A stretch of DNA of 64,000 nt from Bacillus sp. MM2020_4 (GTDB lineage Bacteria; Bacillota; Bacilli; Bacillales; Cytobacillaceae). The position numbers and the translations under genes are program-made. Shown piece by piece: positions 10,991 to 21,095 of the stretch (positions within the stretch are counted from its first letter, which is position 1; each line of letters starts with the position of its first letter). The stretch spans positions 1 to 64,000 of the forward strand of contig NZ_JAANMZ010000003.1 of NCBI RefSeq assembly GCF_011250555.1, given 5' to 3'. Under the pieces are notes generated by a model. It was not told the DNA's origin. It did not search any database and worked only from the letters and a program-made list of their open reading frames with translations.

Positions 10991-11926
10991 TGAAAAATAG
11001 TGACCGATAAAAATACCGACTGCAAGTAGAAATCCAAAAATGGTGTTCGTTTGAGCCGTCGCAATCATTGCTGGTGCCATTTTGATTGGAATAGTATTTG
11101 CGATGAAACCTTTGGTTGCTTTAATCGCTTTCGGAGCACTCAGAATAACGATTGCTGTCCAAAATGGAACATTTCCGCTAATGATAAGCCCCAAAACCCA
11201 TAGATAGGAAAAGGTGAACATCCCGGCTAATAAATAAATAGCTCTCTTTTTTCCTAAAAGAATGGCAACGGTTTTACGGCCATTTTCCTTATCACCATCA
11301 AGGTCGCGGATATTATTGGATAACATAATCATCCCAACTAAAATCATACTTGGAACGGAGACAAGGATGCTTGTGCTCGTGACTGTTCCCGTTTGAATAA
11401 AGAAGGAGATTAAAATAATCAACATCCCCATAAAAAATCCGGAAAAAAGTTCACCAAATGGTGTATAGGCAATCGGGAATGGGCCTCCGGTATAAAAATA
11501 GCCGACAGCCATACATACAAGGCCAACAACGGCTAGCCACCAGCTGCTATTCGCACAAATATATACTCCTAATAACAGGGCAATTCCATAAAATCCAAAA
11601 GCAAGGTTGATGACCGTTTTTGGTTTTATACCATCGCGGACAATCGTTCCGCCAATCCCAACCGAGTGTTCAGTATCAAGACCGCGTTTGTAATCAAAGT
11701 ATTCGTTAAACATATTGGTCGCAGCTTGAATCAAAATGCTGGCAATCAACATCGCAGCAAAAAGACCAAGATGAAAACGTTCGTGTTTTAGTGCCAATGC
11801 CGTACCAAGTAAGACCGGTACAAACGAGGCGGTTAAGGTATGTGGACGGGTCATTTGCCACCAAACCTGAAAGCCTCGGTTTGATGAAACGGCAGGTTTC
11901 GAATGATGCTGTACATTTGGCTGCAT
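10988..11926 (-). CDS. menA: 1,4-dihydroxy-2-naphthoate polyprenyltransferase MenA
   Basis: Membrane UbiA-family enzyme that prenylates 1,4-dihydroxy-2-naphthoate to demethylmenaquinone. The 312-aa protein has about eight to nine hydrophobic helices. It carries both Asp-rich motifs of the family: NMFNEYFDYKRGLD after the second helix and DLDGDKENGRKT in the middle. The start MQPNVQHH follows GGGGAGAG; a longer frame to 11977 lacks a good site. It is divergent from menF across a 350-nt region. The stop codon is formed by the end of a dispersed repeat, so the original C terminus may have been altered by a residue or two. Confidence 0.93.
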   Translation of the reverse strand: MQPNVQHHSKPAVSSNRGFQVWWQMTRPHTLTASFVPVLLGTALALKHERFHLGLFAAMLIASILIQAATNMFNEYFDYKRGLDTEHSVGIGGTIVRDGIKPKTVINLAFGFYGIALLLGVYICANSSWWLAVVGLVCMAVGYFYTGGPFPIAYTPFGELFSGFFMGMLIILISFFIQTGTVTSTSILVSVPSMILVGMIMLSNNIRDLDGDKENGRKTVAILLGKKRAIYLLAGMFTFSYLWVLGLIISGNVPFWTAIVILSAPKAIKATKGFIANTIPIKMAPAMIATAQTNTIFGFLLAVGIFIGHYFS

Positions 11927-12280
11927 ATTCTTCTCTCCCCTTTTATAAAATTTTTCTCTATCTATTATAAATGTCAAAGTCTAATCCATTAGGTTTGTTG
12001 CCCAACCATTAGTTTATGTAATTCCCCTAATAGTGTCAATGGGTTTTTGCTTTCATAACCGGAAGATTATCCCTGCCTGATTATTATTATGTGGTTAGTG
12101 AGAAAATGAAAAGAGGGAAAAAGTTGTTTTCAACCTAATTGTAACAATTTTGATATATAATAAGGAATGAAACGGTATTGTAGTGACAACAATTATTGAC
12201 TTCTTTACAATGGGAGTAGTAATTTAAAAGTATTAAAATGAATGGATAACAGTCATTTCGGCTGTTTTGGAGGGATTTGT
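11927..12280. other. menA-menF divergent intergenic region
   Basis: No gene is seen. The best promoter for the men operon lies at 12183-12211. An alternative -10 TATAAT at 12155-12160 lacks a clear -35. Both men transcription units must start from here. Confidence 0.5.
12183..12211 (+). promoter_or_regulatory. Putative promoter of the men operon
   Basis: GTGACA, a 17-nt spacer, then TACAAT: a near-consensus sigma-A promoter about 70 nt before the menF start. Confidence 0.5.
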
Positions 12281-13681
12281 TTGGTTACCATTCAAGAAAC
12301 AGAAATGAAAGAAAGAGGTCTTTTGGCAGTAAATCGTGCGAAGGAACTTGGCCGGCCTATTTTAATAAGTGAAGTCCATCCTATCGATACGATTAACCCT
12401 TTGTCTTTTTTTAACATAGGAAAAGACCGCTATTGTGGGGAACGTTTTTTCTGGAAAGACCCAACAAACGAGATTGTACTAATTGGGCTTGGAATTTCAA
12501 AACAAATTCAGTCGGATCAGGCTACTGACCGCTTTTTTCATGTTGAAAGAGAGTGGAAGAGTTTTTTAGAGGATAGCATCATTTTTAACCCATATTCAAA
12601 ATTGGCTGTTGGACCTCTCATGTTCGGTGGATTTTCCTTTGATCCCTATAAAGAAAAAACGGATCTGTGGTCCAAATTTGCTGATTCATTGTTCCATATT
12701 CCCAAATATTTATTGAGTGTGATTGATGGTGAGACCTATTTAACCACTAATATCGTTATTACACCAAATGATGATTCGTCGCTCTTTAGTAAGATTGTGG
12801 ATGAGAGGAATCAGCTGCTTCTTTCGCTGAAACAGAATCATGGAGCGAAGCCTGCAGTTTTAGTAGAAACGAATGAAATTTCGCCTGAGGAATGGAAACA
12901 GACTGTTGATGGAGTTGTGACAGAATTAACAAACGGTCCATTAAAAAAAGTCGTCCTTGCCCGTGAGCTTCGGCTTTTCTTTACAGACAAGGTAGAGGCA
13001 GAGGCAGTGTTAGAAAATTTATATACTCAACAGCCTGCAAGCTATATCTTTGCGTTCGAATCAAATGGAGATTGTTTTATTGGGGCAACGCCAGAGCGGC
13101 TAGTGAAAAAGCGTGGTTCTGAAGTCTATTCCACCTGCTTAGCTGGCTCGATCTCACGCGGGGCTTCAGAAGAAGAAGATCAGATTTTAGGCCAAACATT
13201 GCTAAATGATCAGAAAAACCTGATTGAGCATGGGTTTGTGGTAGAAATGATTAAAGAAGCTTTAGAGGAATCGTGCGAAGAAATTATTCTACCGGACAAA
13301 CCGCAATTGTTAAAAAATCGGGATATCCAGCATCTCTATACACCGGTAATCGGGAAGTGCAGCAAAGAAACATCACTACTCTTATTGGTTGAAAGACTTC
13401 ATCCAACACCTGCGCTGGGAGGCTTGCCGAAGAAAGCAGCAGTTGAAAAAATAAGACAGGTGGAAGAACTTGACCGTGGCTTCTACGGTGCGCCACTCGG
13501 CTGGGTCGACTATAAGCAAAATGGTGAATTTGCTGTCTCTATTCGCTGTGGATTATTACAGGGTGACGAGGTATCGTTGTTTGCCGGCTGTGGTGTTGTA
13601 GCCGATTCAGATTCAGAAAGTGAATATTTGGAAACCAGCTTGAAGTTTACACCAATGCTTCGAGCTCTTGGGGGAAAATAA
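12281..13681 (+). CDS. menF: Isochorismate synthase MenF
   Basis: Converts chorismate to isochorismate, the entry step of menaquinone synthesis. The 466-aa protein carries a C-terminal chorismate-binding domain (about residues 195-455) with KKVVLAREL, GATPERLV, HLYTPVIGK and HPTPALGG. I place the start at TTG 12281 because GGAGGG lies 6 nt upstream and the preceding in-frame residues from the ATG at 12242 do not look like the family N terminus. It heads menF-D-H-B-E-C, and only one base separates its stop from the menD start. Confidence 0.92.
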   Translation: MVTIQETEMKERGLLAVNRAKELGRPILISEVHPIDTINPLSFFNIGKDRYCGERFFWKDPTNEIVLIGLGISKQIQSDQATDRFFHVEREWKSFLEDSIIFNPYSKLAVGPLMFGGFSFDPYKEKTDLWSKFADSLFHIPKYLLSVIDGETYLTTNIVITPNDDSSLFSKIVDERNQLLLSLKQNHGAKPAVLVETNEISPEEWKQTVDGVVTELTNGPLKKVVLARELRLFFTDKVEAEAVLENLYTQQPASYIFAFESNGDCFIGATPERLVKKRGSEVYSTCLAGSISRGASEEEDQILGQTLLNDQKNLIEHGFVVEMIKEALEESCEEIILPDKPQLLKNRDIQHLYTPVIGKCSKETSLLLLVERLHPTPALGGLPKKAAVEKIRQVEELDRGFYGAPLGWVDYKQNGEFAVSIRCGLLQGDEVSLFAGCGVVADSDSESEYLETSLKFTPMLRALGGK

Positions 13682-13682
13682 C

Positions 13683-15431
13683 ATGGATCATCAGGAAGCA
13701 TTAACGGCTTATATTGCCGCATTTATTTCAGAACTTGTTTCAACAGGGGTAACGGATGTTGTTGTCAGTCCCGGTTCACGCTCTACTCCGATGGCAATGG
13801 TGATGGCAGAGCATCCTGAATTAAACGTTCATATTCATGTAGATGAACGCTCAGCCGCTTTTTTTGCTTTAGGAATTGCCAAGGCATCAAATAAACCCGT
13901 TGCGATGCTCTGTACATCAGGTACAGCAGCAGCCAACTACTTTCCAGCGATTATCGAGGCAAGGTATTCACGGGTGCCCTTAATTGTGCTAACTGCTGAC
14001 AGGCCGCACGAGCTAAGAGAAGTAGGGGCACCGCAGGCAATTGATCAAATTCATTTATATGGTCATCATGTAAAATGGTTTGCTGAAATGGCTCTACCGG
14101 AGAAAAACGATGAAATCATCCGCCATGCCCGGACTGTATGCGCCCGAGCTGCAGCCATCGCGGCTGCTTCTCCAGCAGGGCCCGTCCATTTGAATTTTCC
14201 GTTCCGCGAACCGCTTATACCAAAATTGGATGATTCACTTTTTCAGATCTCAGAACGGCCAAATGGATATGTTAAAGTTCAAAATGGTGAATTCACGATT
14301 AATGATGAACAAATTAAAATGATTGCTGAAACATTAAAGGGGAAGGAAAGAGGAATTATTGTCTGTGGCAACATCGCTGACCAGCAATTTGCTAAAGCTG
14401 TAACGGAGCTTTCCGAGGTATTACACTATCCTATTTTAGCAGACCCGTTATCGCAATTGCGAAGTGGTACCCACAGCAATGTCCAAATTATTGAATCCTA
14501 TGATACGTTTTTAAGAAATGAAGAGGCAAAAGGTTTCCTAAAGCCTGATGTCGTTATACGGTTTGGGGCGATGCCGGTTTCTAAAGCATTAACGATTTTT
14601 CTAAAAGAAAATCACCAGGCTGATCAATTTGTCGTGGATGGCGGCGGGGGCTGGCGTGATCCGGCAGCATTATCAACGAACATGATTTTTTGTAATGAAA
14701 CGTTGTTTTGCGAAAAACTGTTGGCGCGTGTCGGCAGCGGGACGCCAGGAGATTATCTTGAGGATTGGAAACAGGTTAATGCGCTCACAAAGGAAAATAT
14801 GACGCTCCTTCGTGACATAACGGATTTAAGTGAAGGCAGGTTATTTTATCAAATAGCAGAAATGCTACCTGAAGGTGCGACCCTATTTGTTGGCAATAGC
14901 ATGCCAATCCGTGACGTAGATAGCTTTTTCTTAAATAATCGTAAATCAATTAAGATAATGGCAAACAGAGGTGCTAATGGCATTGATGGTACCGTTTCTA
15001 CGGCATTAGGTGCAGCATTATACTCAAAGTCCTTATATTTGGTTCTTGGGGATTTAACCTTTTTCCATGATTTAAATGGACTGATCGCGGCAAAACTTTA
15101 TGATATCGATATTCATATTATTCTTGTGAACAATAATGGCGGGGGTATTTTTTCCTTCTTACCGCAATCGGAACATCCGAAAAACTTTGAGCTTTTATTT
15201 GGAACACCTCTTACAATCGAATTCGAGCACGCTGTCAGGATGTTTAACGGAGAATTTGTGAAAATAATGAATTGGCAGCATTTGGAGTTAGAAATGAAAA
15301 AGAGTAAGGGTCAATCCGGTATTCACGTGTACGAAGTTGCGACAAAAAGAGATGAAAATCTCCAGGAGCATCGTGGATTTTGGGCATCTGTTTCCCAGGA
15401 AATATCAAGTTTCGTCAAAGGTAAGCAGTAA
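13683..15431 (+). CDS. menD: SEPHCHC synthase MenD
   Basis: Thiamine diphosphate enzyme that adds the succinyl semialdehyde unit from 2-oxoglutarate to isochorismate. The 582-aa protein shows SPGSRSTP near residue 30 and the catalytic glutamate Glu55 in HVDERSAAFFALG. The TPP/metal site is GDLTFFHDLNGL near residue 460. The start ATG at 13683 follows a GGGGG site in the end of menF. Its TAA stop overlaps the menH ATG by one base (TAATG). Confidence 0.96.
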   Translation: MDHQEALTAYIAAFISELVSTGVTDVVVSPGSRSTPMAMVMAEHPELNVHIHVDERSAAFFALGIAKASNKPVAMLCTSGTAAANYFPAIIEARYSRVPLIVLTADRPHELREVGAPQAIDQIHLYGHHVKWFAEMALPEKNDEIIRHARTVCARAAAIAAASPAGPVHLNFPFREPLIPKLDDSLFQISERPNGYVKVQNGEFTINDEQIKMIAETLKGKERGIIVCGNIADQQFAKAVTELSEVLHYPILADPLSQLRSGTHSNVQIIESYDTFLRNEEAKGFLKPDVVIRFGAMPVSKALTIFLKENHQADQFVVDGGGGWRDPAALSTNMIFCNETLFCEKLLARVGSGTPGDYLEDWKQVNALTKENMTLLRDITDLSEGRLFYQIAEMLPEGATLFVGNSMPIRDVDSFFLNNRKSIKIMANRGANGIDGTVSTALGAALYSKSLYLVLGDLTFFHDLNGLIAAKLYDIDIHIILVNNNGGGIFSFLPQSEHPKNFELLFGTPLTIEFEHAVRMFNGEFVKIMNWQHLELEMKKSKGQSGIHVYEVATKRDENLQEHRGFWASVSQEISSFVKGKQ

Positions 15432-16249
15432 TGGACATTACTGTCGATAGAATTCGCTATCATGTGGAGGTTTGTGGTAATGGAACCTCAGCGCTTGTCG
15501 TATTGCATGGATTTACGGGAGATGCCTCTACATGGATGCCATTTTTTGAGTCCTGGGGCCAGCATTCTTTGGTAATTGCTCCGGACATTATTGGACACGG
15601 TAAGACGGAGTCACCTAATGAGATTAAACGTTATCAAATAGAAGTAGCTGCTAGTGACTTGAATCGGATTCTTGATGAATTAGCTGTGGAGCAAATAGAT
15701 TTACTTGGCTATTCAATGGGGGGCAGACTTGCCCTTACTTTTGCACTGCTATTTCCAAATAGAGTTCGGAGGTTAATCTTAGAAAGCGCCTCTCCAGGGC
15801 TGGAAACAGAGGATGAGAGAGAACTCCGTCGTATGAAAGATACGGAACTTGCAAAATTTATTGTTAATGAGGGGATTACATCATTTGTTGATTATTGGGA
15901 GGATATTCCCCTGTTTTCATCAATGAAACGACTCCCCGCAGAGGTTATTCAATCTATCAGGTCTCAGCGGTTACATAATTCTGTTTTAGGTCTGGCAAAT
16001 AGTTTACTTGGAATGGGGACAGGCGCACAGCCTTCCTGGTGGGGTTCCCCTATAAAAAAGCTTGAATGTGAGGTTTTGCTGCTAACCGGTGCGGAGGATA
16101 AAAAGTTTTGTGGGATTGCAGAGAGAATGCTGAAGTCTCTTAAAAAGGGTTCTTGGGTTGCCGTTGAAAATTGTGGCCATGCAATTCATGTGGAAGAATC
16201 ACAAAAGTTTGGTACAATAGTAAGTGACTTTTTGTCAAAAAAGCGATAA
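15431..16249 (+). CDS. menH: SHCHC synthase MenH (alpha/beta hydrolase)
   Basis: Eliminates pyruvate from the MenD product to give SHCHC. The 272-aa alpha/beta hydrolase has nucleophile Ser95 in GYSMGG, an oxyanion region HGFTGDAST, Asp223 and His250 (NCGHAIHVE), so the triad is complete. It is translationally coupled to menD by a one-base overlap. Position between menD and menB matches B. subtilis ytxM/menH. Confidence 0.93.
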   Translation: MDITVDRIRYHVEVCGNGTSALVVLHGFTGDASTWMPFFESWGQHSLVIAPDIIGHGKTESPNEIKRYQIEVAASDLNRILDELAVEQIDLLGYSMGGRLALTFALLFPNRVRRLILESASPGLETEDERELRRMKDTELAKFIVNEGITSFVDYWEDIPLFSSMKRLPAEVIQSIRSQRLHNSVLGLANSLLGMGTGAQPSWWGSPIKKLECEVLLLTGAEDKKFCGIAERMLKSLKKGSWVAVENCGHAIHVEESQKFGTIVSDFLSKKR

Positions 16250-16263
16250 AGGAGGATTTTATT

Positions 16264-17082
16264 TTGACAGTAGAATGGGTTCCAGGACGCAAGTATGAAG
16301 AAATTTTATATGAGACTTATAACGGAATAGCAAAAATCACCATTAACCGACCACATGTACATAATGCCTTTACACCGAAAACGGTATCGGAAATGTTTGA
16401 TGCTTTTGCACATGCACGTGATGATTCCAGCATTGGTGTAATTGTGTTGACCGGTGCAGGGGAAAAAGCATTCTGTTCCGGCGGAGATCAAAGTGTTCGC
16501 GGACATGGAGGCTATGTTGGGGAGGATCAAATTCCTCGCTTAAACGTGCTTGATTTACAGCGTTTAATCCGTGTAATTCCTAAGCCAGTGATAGCAATGG
16601 TAAAAGGATATGCAATCGGTGGCGGACATGTACTTCACGTTGTCTGTGATTTAACAATTGCTGCAGATAATGCTGTGTTTGGCCAAACAGGTCCTAAGGT
16701 TGGAAGTTTTGATGCCGGTTATGGTTCAGGTTACCTAGCAAGAATTATCGGTCATAAGAAAGCCCGTGAAATCTGGTATTTATGCCGTCAGTATAATGCG
16801 CAAGAAGCGCTTGATATGGGCTTAGTTAACACGGTTGTTCCTCTGGAGCAAGTTGAAGATGAGACCATTAAATGGTGTGAAGAAATGCTTGAGAAAAGTC
16901 CAACAGCTCTTCGTTTCATAAAAGCTGCCATGAATGCCGATACGGATGGTTTAGCAGGACTTCAGCAATTTGCTGGTGATGCAACATTGCTTTACTATAC
17001 AACTGATGAGGCAAAAGAAGGCCGCGACGCTTTTAAAGAAAAGCGCAAGCCCGATTTCGGTCAATTCCCGCGTTTCCCTTGA
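16264..17082 (+). CDS. menB: 1,4-dihydroxy-2-naphthoyl-CoA synthase MenB
   Basis: Crotonase-fold enzyme that cyclises o-succinylbenzoyl-CoA to DHNA-CoA. The 272-aa protein has [13 protein letters not shown], the oxyanion-hole segment [20 protein letters not shown] and [13 protein letters not shown] with the conserved active-site Asp and Tyr residues. The start is TTG, preceded by AAAGGAGG at 16248-16255. It follows menH by 14 nt. An intrinsic terminator lies directly downstream, before menE. Confidence 0.96.
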   Translation: MTVEWVPGRKYEEILYETYNGIAKITINRPHVHNAFTPKTVSEMFDAFAHARDDSSIGVIVLTGAGEKAFCSGGDQSVRGHGGYVGEDQIPRLNVLDLQRLIRVIPKPVIAMVKGYAIGGGHVLHVVCDLTIAADNAVFGQTGPKVGSFDAGYGSGYLARIIGHKKAREIWYLCRQYNAQEALDMGLVNTVVPLEQVEDETIKWCEEMLEKSPTALRFIKAAMNADTDGLAGLQQFAGDATLLYYTTDEAKEGRDAFKEKRKPDFGQFPRFP

Positions 17083-17090
17083 TCATGTAA

Positions 17091-17125
17091 AAGCAGCTTG
17101 ATGGACTCCATCAGGCTGTTTTTTA
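17091..17125 (+). terminator. Intra-operon terminator between menB and menE
   Basis: Stem CAGCTTGATGGA/TCCATCAGGCTG (one G-U pair) with a T6 run, placed 9 nt after the menB stop. It would attenuate transcription into menE and menC unless bypassed. Confidence 0.8.
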
Positions 17126-17256
17126 TAAATGGGAGTGGAGTGGTTCTCCGTGACCGAAACGAGGAACAGAATCGAAAAAGGTTAAGTAGAACCGTTTTCC
17201 TCCCTGCTAATAAAAGTTTAGAATCAAACAAAGAGTTTTTCAAGAGGGTGTTAAAA

Positions 17257-18744
17257 ATGTCAAAGGAAGTCATGCCCAATTTTATAAAGAATAGAGCTTT
17301 TCTTACTCCTGACCGAACAGCCATATATTTTCAGGAGAAATCCTTAACATTTAAAGAGCTTTACCATTGTTCTCTGGATACTGCAGGGCAACTTCAGACT
17401 CAAGGTGTTCAAAAGGGTCAATTTGTTGGAGTACTATTAAAAAATCATCTTGATACAGTGATAATCTTATTTGCACTTCAGATAATAGGCGTCAAAGCAG
17501 TTATATTAAACAATAGATTAACTACATCAGAATTAGTTTGGCAACTCAATGATTCCAAAGCAGCATTCCTAATTTTAGAAGAGGCTTTTGCCACGAAAGA
17601 ACTTGAAGAAAAGGCAGCATTGAAGGCGATAACGAAAGAAGACCTATTTCAACTAAAGCCAGTGGAACCAGTAATCCAAAATGAAGTCAATCTATCTGAC
17701 ATCTGTACGATTATGTACACTTCGGGAACGACTGGAAACCCGAAAGGTGTCATACAGACATATGGAAACCATTGGTGGAGTTCAGTCGGCTCTGCATTAA
17801 ACTTGGGCAAAATGGAGATGGATTGCTGGCTTTGTTCTGTTCCACTGTTCCATATTAGCGGCTTCTCTATCCTTATGCGCAGTGTCATCTATGGCATGCC
17901 GATTGTCCTGCATGAACATTTTGACGTAGAAAAAACGATTAGGGATATTCAGGTAAAAAAGGTTACCATTATGTCAGTGGTCGGGACAATGTTAACTGGA
18001 ATTGTCGATGCATTGGGGGACAGAAGGCTTCCCAATCAATTCCGCTGCATGCTGTTAGGTGGGGGCCCTGCTCCATTACCATTACTAGAGGCTTGTGTGG
18101 AAAAAGATATTCCTGTCTTTCAGTCGTATGGCATGACAGAATCCTCCTCGCAAATTGTGACGCTTTCACCAGAATACAGCCTGATAAAGCTTGGCTCAGC
18201 TGGAAAACCATTGTTCCCGTCTCAACTTATCATTGTCAAGGATAATGGGAATCCGGCCGAAGCGGGGGAAGCTGGTGAAATTACCGTAAAGGGACCAAAC
18301 GTTACACCAGGATATTTATATCGTCCAAAAGCTATGGAAGAAGGATTTCGTGATGGCTGGTTTTATACGGGAGATATTGGCTATTTAGATGCTGAAGGAT
18401 TTTTATATGTCATCGACCGCCGTTCTGATTTGATTATTTCGGGCGGAGAAAACATATACCCAGCTGAAATCGAAGCGGTTTTATTGGCCCATCCAGCAGT
18501 TGTAGAAGCTGGTGTCACAGGCGTCGATGATGTGAAATGGGGACAGGTACCTGTTGCTTTCATCGTAAAAAACAACTTTGTTTCCACGGATGAGCTTCAG
18601 CAATTTTGCCAAAAGCAACTTGCTAAATACAAGGTGCCAAAAGCTTTTTATTTTACTGAAAAGCTCCCAAGAAACGCGGCTAAAAAACTACTGAGAAGAA
18701 CATTGCGCGAGTGGGTGACAAACGATGAAAATAGCCTCGATTGA
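17257..18744 (+). CDS. menE: o-Succinylbenzoate-CoA ligase MenE
   Basis: Activates o-succinylbenzoate with ATP and CoA. The 495-aa ANL-superfamily enzyme shows the P-loop MYTSGTTGNPKG near residue 155, the YGMTESSS motif, the hinge GDIGYLD...DRRSDLIISGGENIYP, and the C-terminal catalytic lysine region LPRNAAKKLLRR. The start MSKEVMPNF is preceded by GAGGGTG. The open frame extends 53 codons further up, but that part overlaps the terminator hairpin and is unlikely to be translated. It overlaps menC by 20 nt. Confidence 0.94.
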   Translation: MSKEVMPNFIKNRAFLTPDRTAIYFQEKSLTFKELYHCSLDTAGQLQTQGVQKGQFVGVLLKNHLDTVIILFALQIIGVKAVILNNRLTTSELVWQLNDSKAAFLILEEAFATKELEEKAALKAITKEDLFQLKPVEPVIQNEVNLSDICTIMYTSGTTGNPKGVIQTYGNHWWSSVGSALNLGKMEMDCWLCSVPLFHISGFSILMRSVIYGMPIVLHEHFDVEKTIRDIQVKKVTIMSVVGTMLTGIVDALGDRRLPNQFRCMLLGGGPAPLPLLEACVEKDIPVFQSYGMTESSSQIVTLSPEYSLIKLGSAGKPLFPSQLIIVKDNGNPAEAGEAGEITVKGPNVTPGYLYRPKAMEEGFRDGWFYTGDIGYLDAEGFLYVIDRRSDLIISGGENIYPAEIEAVLLAHPAVVEAGVTGVDDVKWGQVPVAFIVKNNFVSTDELQQFCQKQLAKYKVPKAFYFTEKLPRNAAKKLLRRTLREWVTNDENSLD

Positions 18745-19837
18745 GCTCTTTGTGATTCAAATGCCATTAAGGTCTCCGTTTCTGACGCATTTAGGTGCGG
18801 TGAATGACCGTGAAGGAATCATCGTAAAGGTTACCAGCAAAGATGGTCTGACAGGGTATGGGGAAGGAGTTGCTTTTTCTACGCCGTGGTATACCGAAGA
18901 AACGGTTGCAACCAGTTTACATATGTTAACGGATATGTTGATTCCATTACTGCAAAAACATCCAATCCAACACCCTAAGGAGGCCTCCCATCTTTTTAGC
19001 AGAATCAGAAGAAACAATATGGCTAAGGCAGCCTTAGAAACAGCCCTGTGGGATTTATATGCGAAGTCTAGATCAGAGCCGCTGTCAAAAGTAATCTGCG
19101 GCACACGCCCCCTCATTGCTTCTGGTGTGGTGGTGGCAACGGACTCGACCGTAAAAGCATTACAGCAAATTGAGCAATACCTTGACCAAGGTTATCAGCG
19201 GATTAAAGTAAAAATAAATCCCAAACAGGATTACGCTTTTCTTTCAGAAATCCGTCACCACTACCCAGACCTGTCCATCATGGTAGATGCCAATTCCTCC
19301 TATTCGCTACAGGATATAGATCGCTTAAAAGCATTAGACGATTTTAACTTAATGATGATTGAGCAGCCCCTGGCACACGATGATATTATCGAACATGCTC
19401 AGTTGCAAAAAGAAATTCGGACACCTATTTGTTTGGATGAAAGCATTGTCACCTTTGACGATGCACGTAAAGCGATAGAATTTGGGAGCTGTAAGGTAAT
19501 CAATATTAAAGTGGGCCGCGTTGGTGGACTTTATGAAGCGAAGCGAATTCATGATTATTGTTTTGAAAGAGGAATTCCGGTTTGGTGCGGTGGAATGATT
19601 GAGTTCGGAATTTCCCGTGCCCATAATATTGCACTAGCTTCCCTCCCTGGCTTTTCCATTCCAGGGGATATATCCGCATCAAGCCGGTTTTGGGACGAGG
19701 ATATAATCACACCTGAAGTTACTGTGGAAAATGGGTTTATTACAGTACCGGAGAGCCCGGGTATCGGGTATGAAATAAATGAAAACAGGCTTCTGGAAGT
19801 CTTATTAGCAAAAAAATCGTTTTCTTTTCCACAATAA
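18725..19837 (+). CDS. menC: o-Succinylbenzoate synthase MenC
   Basis: Dehydrates SHCHC to o-succinylbenzoate. The 370-aa enolase-superfamily protein has the KxK motif RIKVKINP, metal ligands in MVDANSSY, MIEQPL and CLDES, and the second lysine in INIKVGRVGG. It begins inside menE and closes the operon. The pathway order is menF, menD, menH, menC, menE, menB; all six are here, with menA across the promoter region. Confidence 0.94.
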   Translation: MKIASIELFVIQMPLRSPFLTHLGAVNDREGIIVKVTSKDGLTGYGEGVAFSTPWYTEETVATSLHMLTDMLIPLLQKHPIQHPKEASHLFSRIRRNNMAKAALETALWDLYAKSRSEPLSKVICGTRPLIASGVVVATDSTVKALQQIEQYLDQGYQRIKVKINPKQDYAFLSEIRHHYPDLSIMVDANSSYSLQDIDRLKALDDFNLMMIEQPLAHDDIIEHAQLQKEIRTPICLDESIVTFDDARKAIEFGSCKVINIKVGRVGGLYEAKRIHDYCFERGIPVWCGGMIEFGISRAHNIALASLPGFSIPGDISASSRFWDEDIITPEVTVENGFITVPESPGIGYEINENRLLEVLLAKKSFSFPQ

Positions 19838-19864
19838 AAAACCAGGCAAAGTAGTTTGCCTGGT
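19836..19864 (-). terminator. Terminator downstream of the DUF1540 gene (and menC)
   Basis: Perfect stem ACCAGGCAAA/TTTGCCTGGT. The T run is on the minus strand, so it best serves the small minus-strand gene; menC converges on it. Confidence 0.75.
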
Positions 19865-19871
19865 AATAATT

Positions 19872-20033
19872 TCACGATAATTTACTTGCTTCAAAAGTCT
19901 GACAATCAGTTTCTTTGCTATTGCCTGCTGTATCACCCGTATGACTGACAACGTAAATGCGGTCGGCATTGCATTTATTTCCATTTGCCCAAAACGTGCA
20001 GTTATTTACTTCACACAAAACATCCTTAGCCAT
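19872..20033 (-). CDS. Small DUF1540-type cysteine protein (53 aa)
   Basis: A short gene with AAGGAGTG 7 nt before its ATG. The 53-aa product starts MAKDVLCEVNNC and has four cysteines (7, 12, 21, 44) with ADRIYVVSH and ETDCQTF, which I recognise as the DUF1540 pattern of small Bacillus and Clostridium proteins. The Cys spacing suggests metal binding, but the function is not established. It lies 111 nt downstream of the Zur-box znuA-like gene on the same strand and may share its transcript; a terminator follows. The opposite-strand frame at 19941-20156 is a shadow. Confidence 0.85.
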   Translation of the reverse strand: MAKDVLCEVNNCTFWANGNKCNADRIYVVSHTGDTAGNSKETDCQTFEASKLS

Positions 20034-20144
20034 TCGTATCACTCCTTAAAGTATGTCGGTAATACAGTAATAGCATGTGAAATTAAATTAAACGGTATCC
20101 CCCAAAGTAGCAGGAAAATGGGTCGGAAATTGGAAATGAACCCA

Positions 20145-21074
20145 TTAATTATTTAACGCTGTTTTTAATGACTCCAGATTTTTCTTCATTAATGAAAAAT
20201 AGGTTTCTTTATTTTCGATATTGTCTTTTGATAAGACAGACAAATTGTGAATCGGCAATGCCCGTGCACCGATTTCTTTTTGGACAACTTTGCCTAGCTT
20301 TGACTTAACATTCTCTTCAAACAAAATATAGTGTAACCCGTCATGGTCGGCAAGCGAGATTATTTTTTCAAGTTCCTTTTGTGTCGGTTCATTTGTTGTT
20401 GAAAGACCTGAAATACTGATTTGATCAATATGATAACGGGTTTCCCAATAGCCGAAGGCAGCGTGGGTGACGATCATCTTTTTATGCTTGGCAGTTGAAA
20501 TGGTTTGCTCGAATTCATTATTTAATTCATCTAATTCTTCTGCAAGCTTTTGATAATTTTCATTGAATAAATCTTTGTTTTGCGGCAGCTTTTTTTCTAA
20601 GGCATCTCGAATGACCGCAGCCATTTCTTTTGAATAAACGGGATCAAGCCATACGTGTGGGTTGGTATCACCGTGGTCATGGGTATCTTCCACATCAGAA
20701 TGAGTCTCTTTCGGCAATTGCAGTTGGTCGGCTGTGGGTACTAATGTCACATCTTCATTTTTTAATGTACCCTTTGCCTTTTCAACAAACCCTTCAAGTC
20801 CGAGCCCTATGTAGAAAAATAAGTCTGAATCAGCTAAATTCATCATATCCTTTTGCGATGGTTCAAATGTGTGTTCATCAGCACCTGGAGGATAGATGGT
20901 TTTTACATCTACATATTTTCCGCCAATTCGTTCTGTAAAATATTGAAGCGGGAATACGGTTGTATAAACAGTTAATTGATCTTTCTTTTTTGTCGGCTCT
21001 TTATCATTCGAACAAGCGGATAGAATAAGACCCAATGGTAACAGAACAGAAAGAATAAGGATGATTTTTTTCAT
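20145..21074 (-). CDS. znuA: Zinc ABC transporter substrate-binding lipoprotein (ZnuA/AdcA family)
   Basis: Captures Zn2+ outside the membrane for an ABC importer. The 309-aa protein has a lipoprotein signal with LILSAC (Cys21), then the cluster A-I fold with metal ligands in DEHTFEPS, the His/Asp-rich loop around residues 125-136, NPHVWLDP, VTHAAFGY and FEEN. The His-rich loop favours zinc over manganese. No permease or ATPase gene adjoins it, so it must use components encoded elsewhere. A near-consensus Zur operator lies just upstream. Confidence 0.9.
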   Translation of the reverse strand: MKKIILILSVLLPLGLILSACSNDKEPTKKKDQLTVYTTVFPLQYFTERIGGKYVDVKTIYPPGADEHTFEPSQKDMMNLADSDLFFYIGLGLEGFVEKAKGTLKNEDVTLVPTADQLQLPKETHSDVEDTHDHGDTNPHVWLDPVYSKEMAAVIRDALEKKLPQNKDLFNENYQKLAEELDELNNEFEQTISTAKHKKMIVTHAAFGYWETRYHIDQISISGLSTTNEPTQKELEKIISLADHDGLHYILFEENVKSKLGKVVQKEIGARALPIHNLSVLSKDNIENKETYFSLMKKNLESLKTALNN

Positions 21075-21095
21075 AAGAACTCCTTAAAATAATAT

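Noticed and set aside
17098..17256. 53-codon upstream extension of menE
   Set aside because: It starts inside the menB terminator hairpin and lacks a ribosome site.
19941..20156. 71-codon plus-strand frame
   Set aside because: It is antisense to the DUF1540 gene, which has a clear ribosome site and family match.
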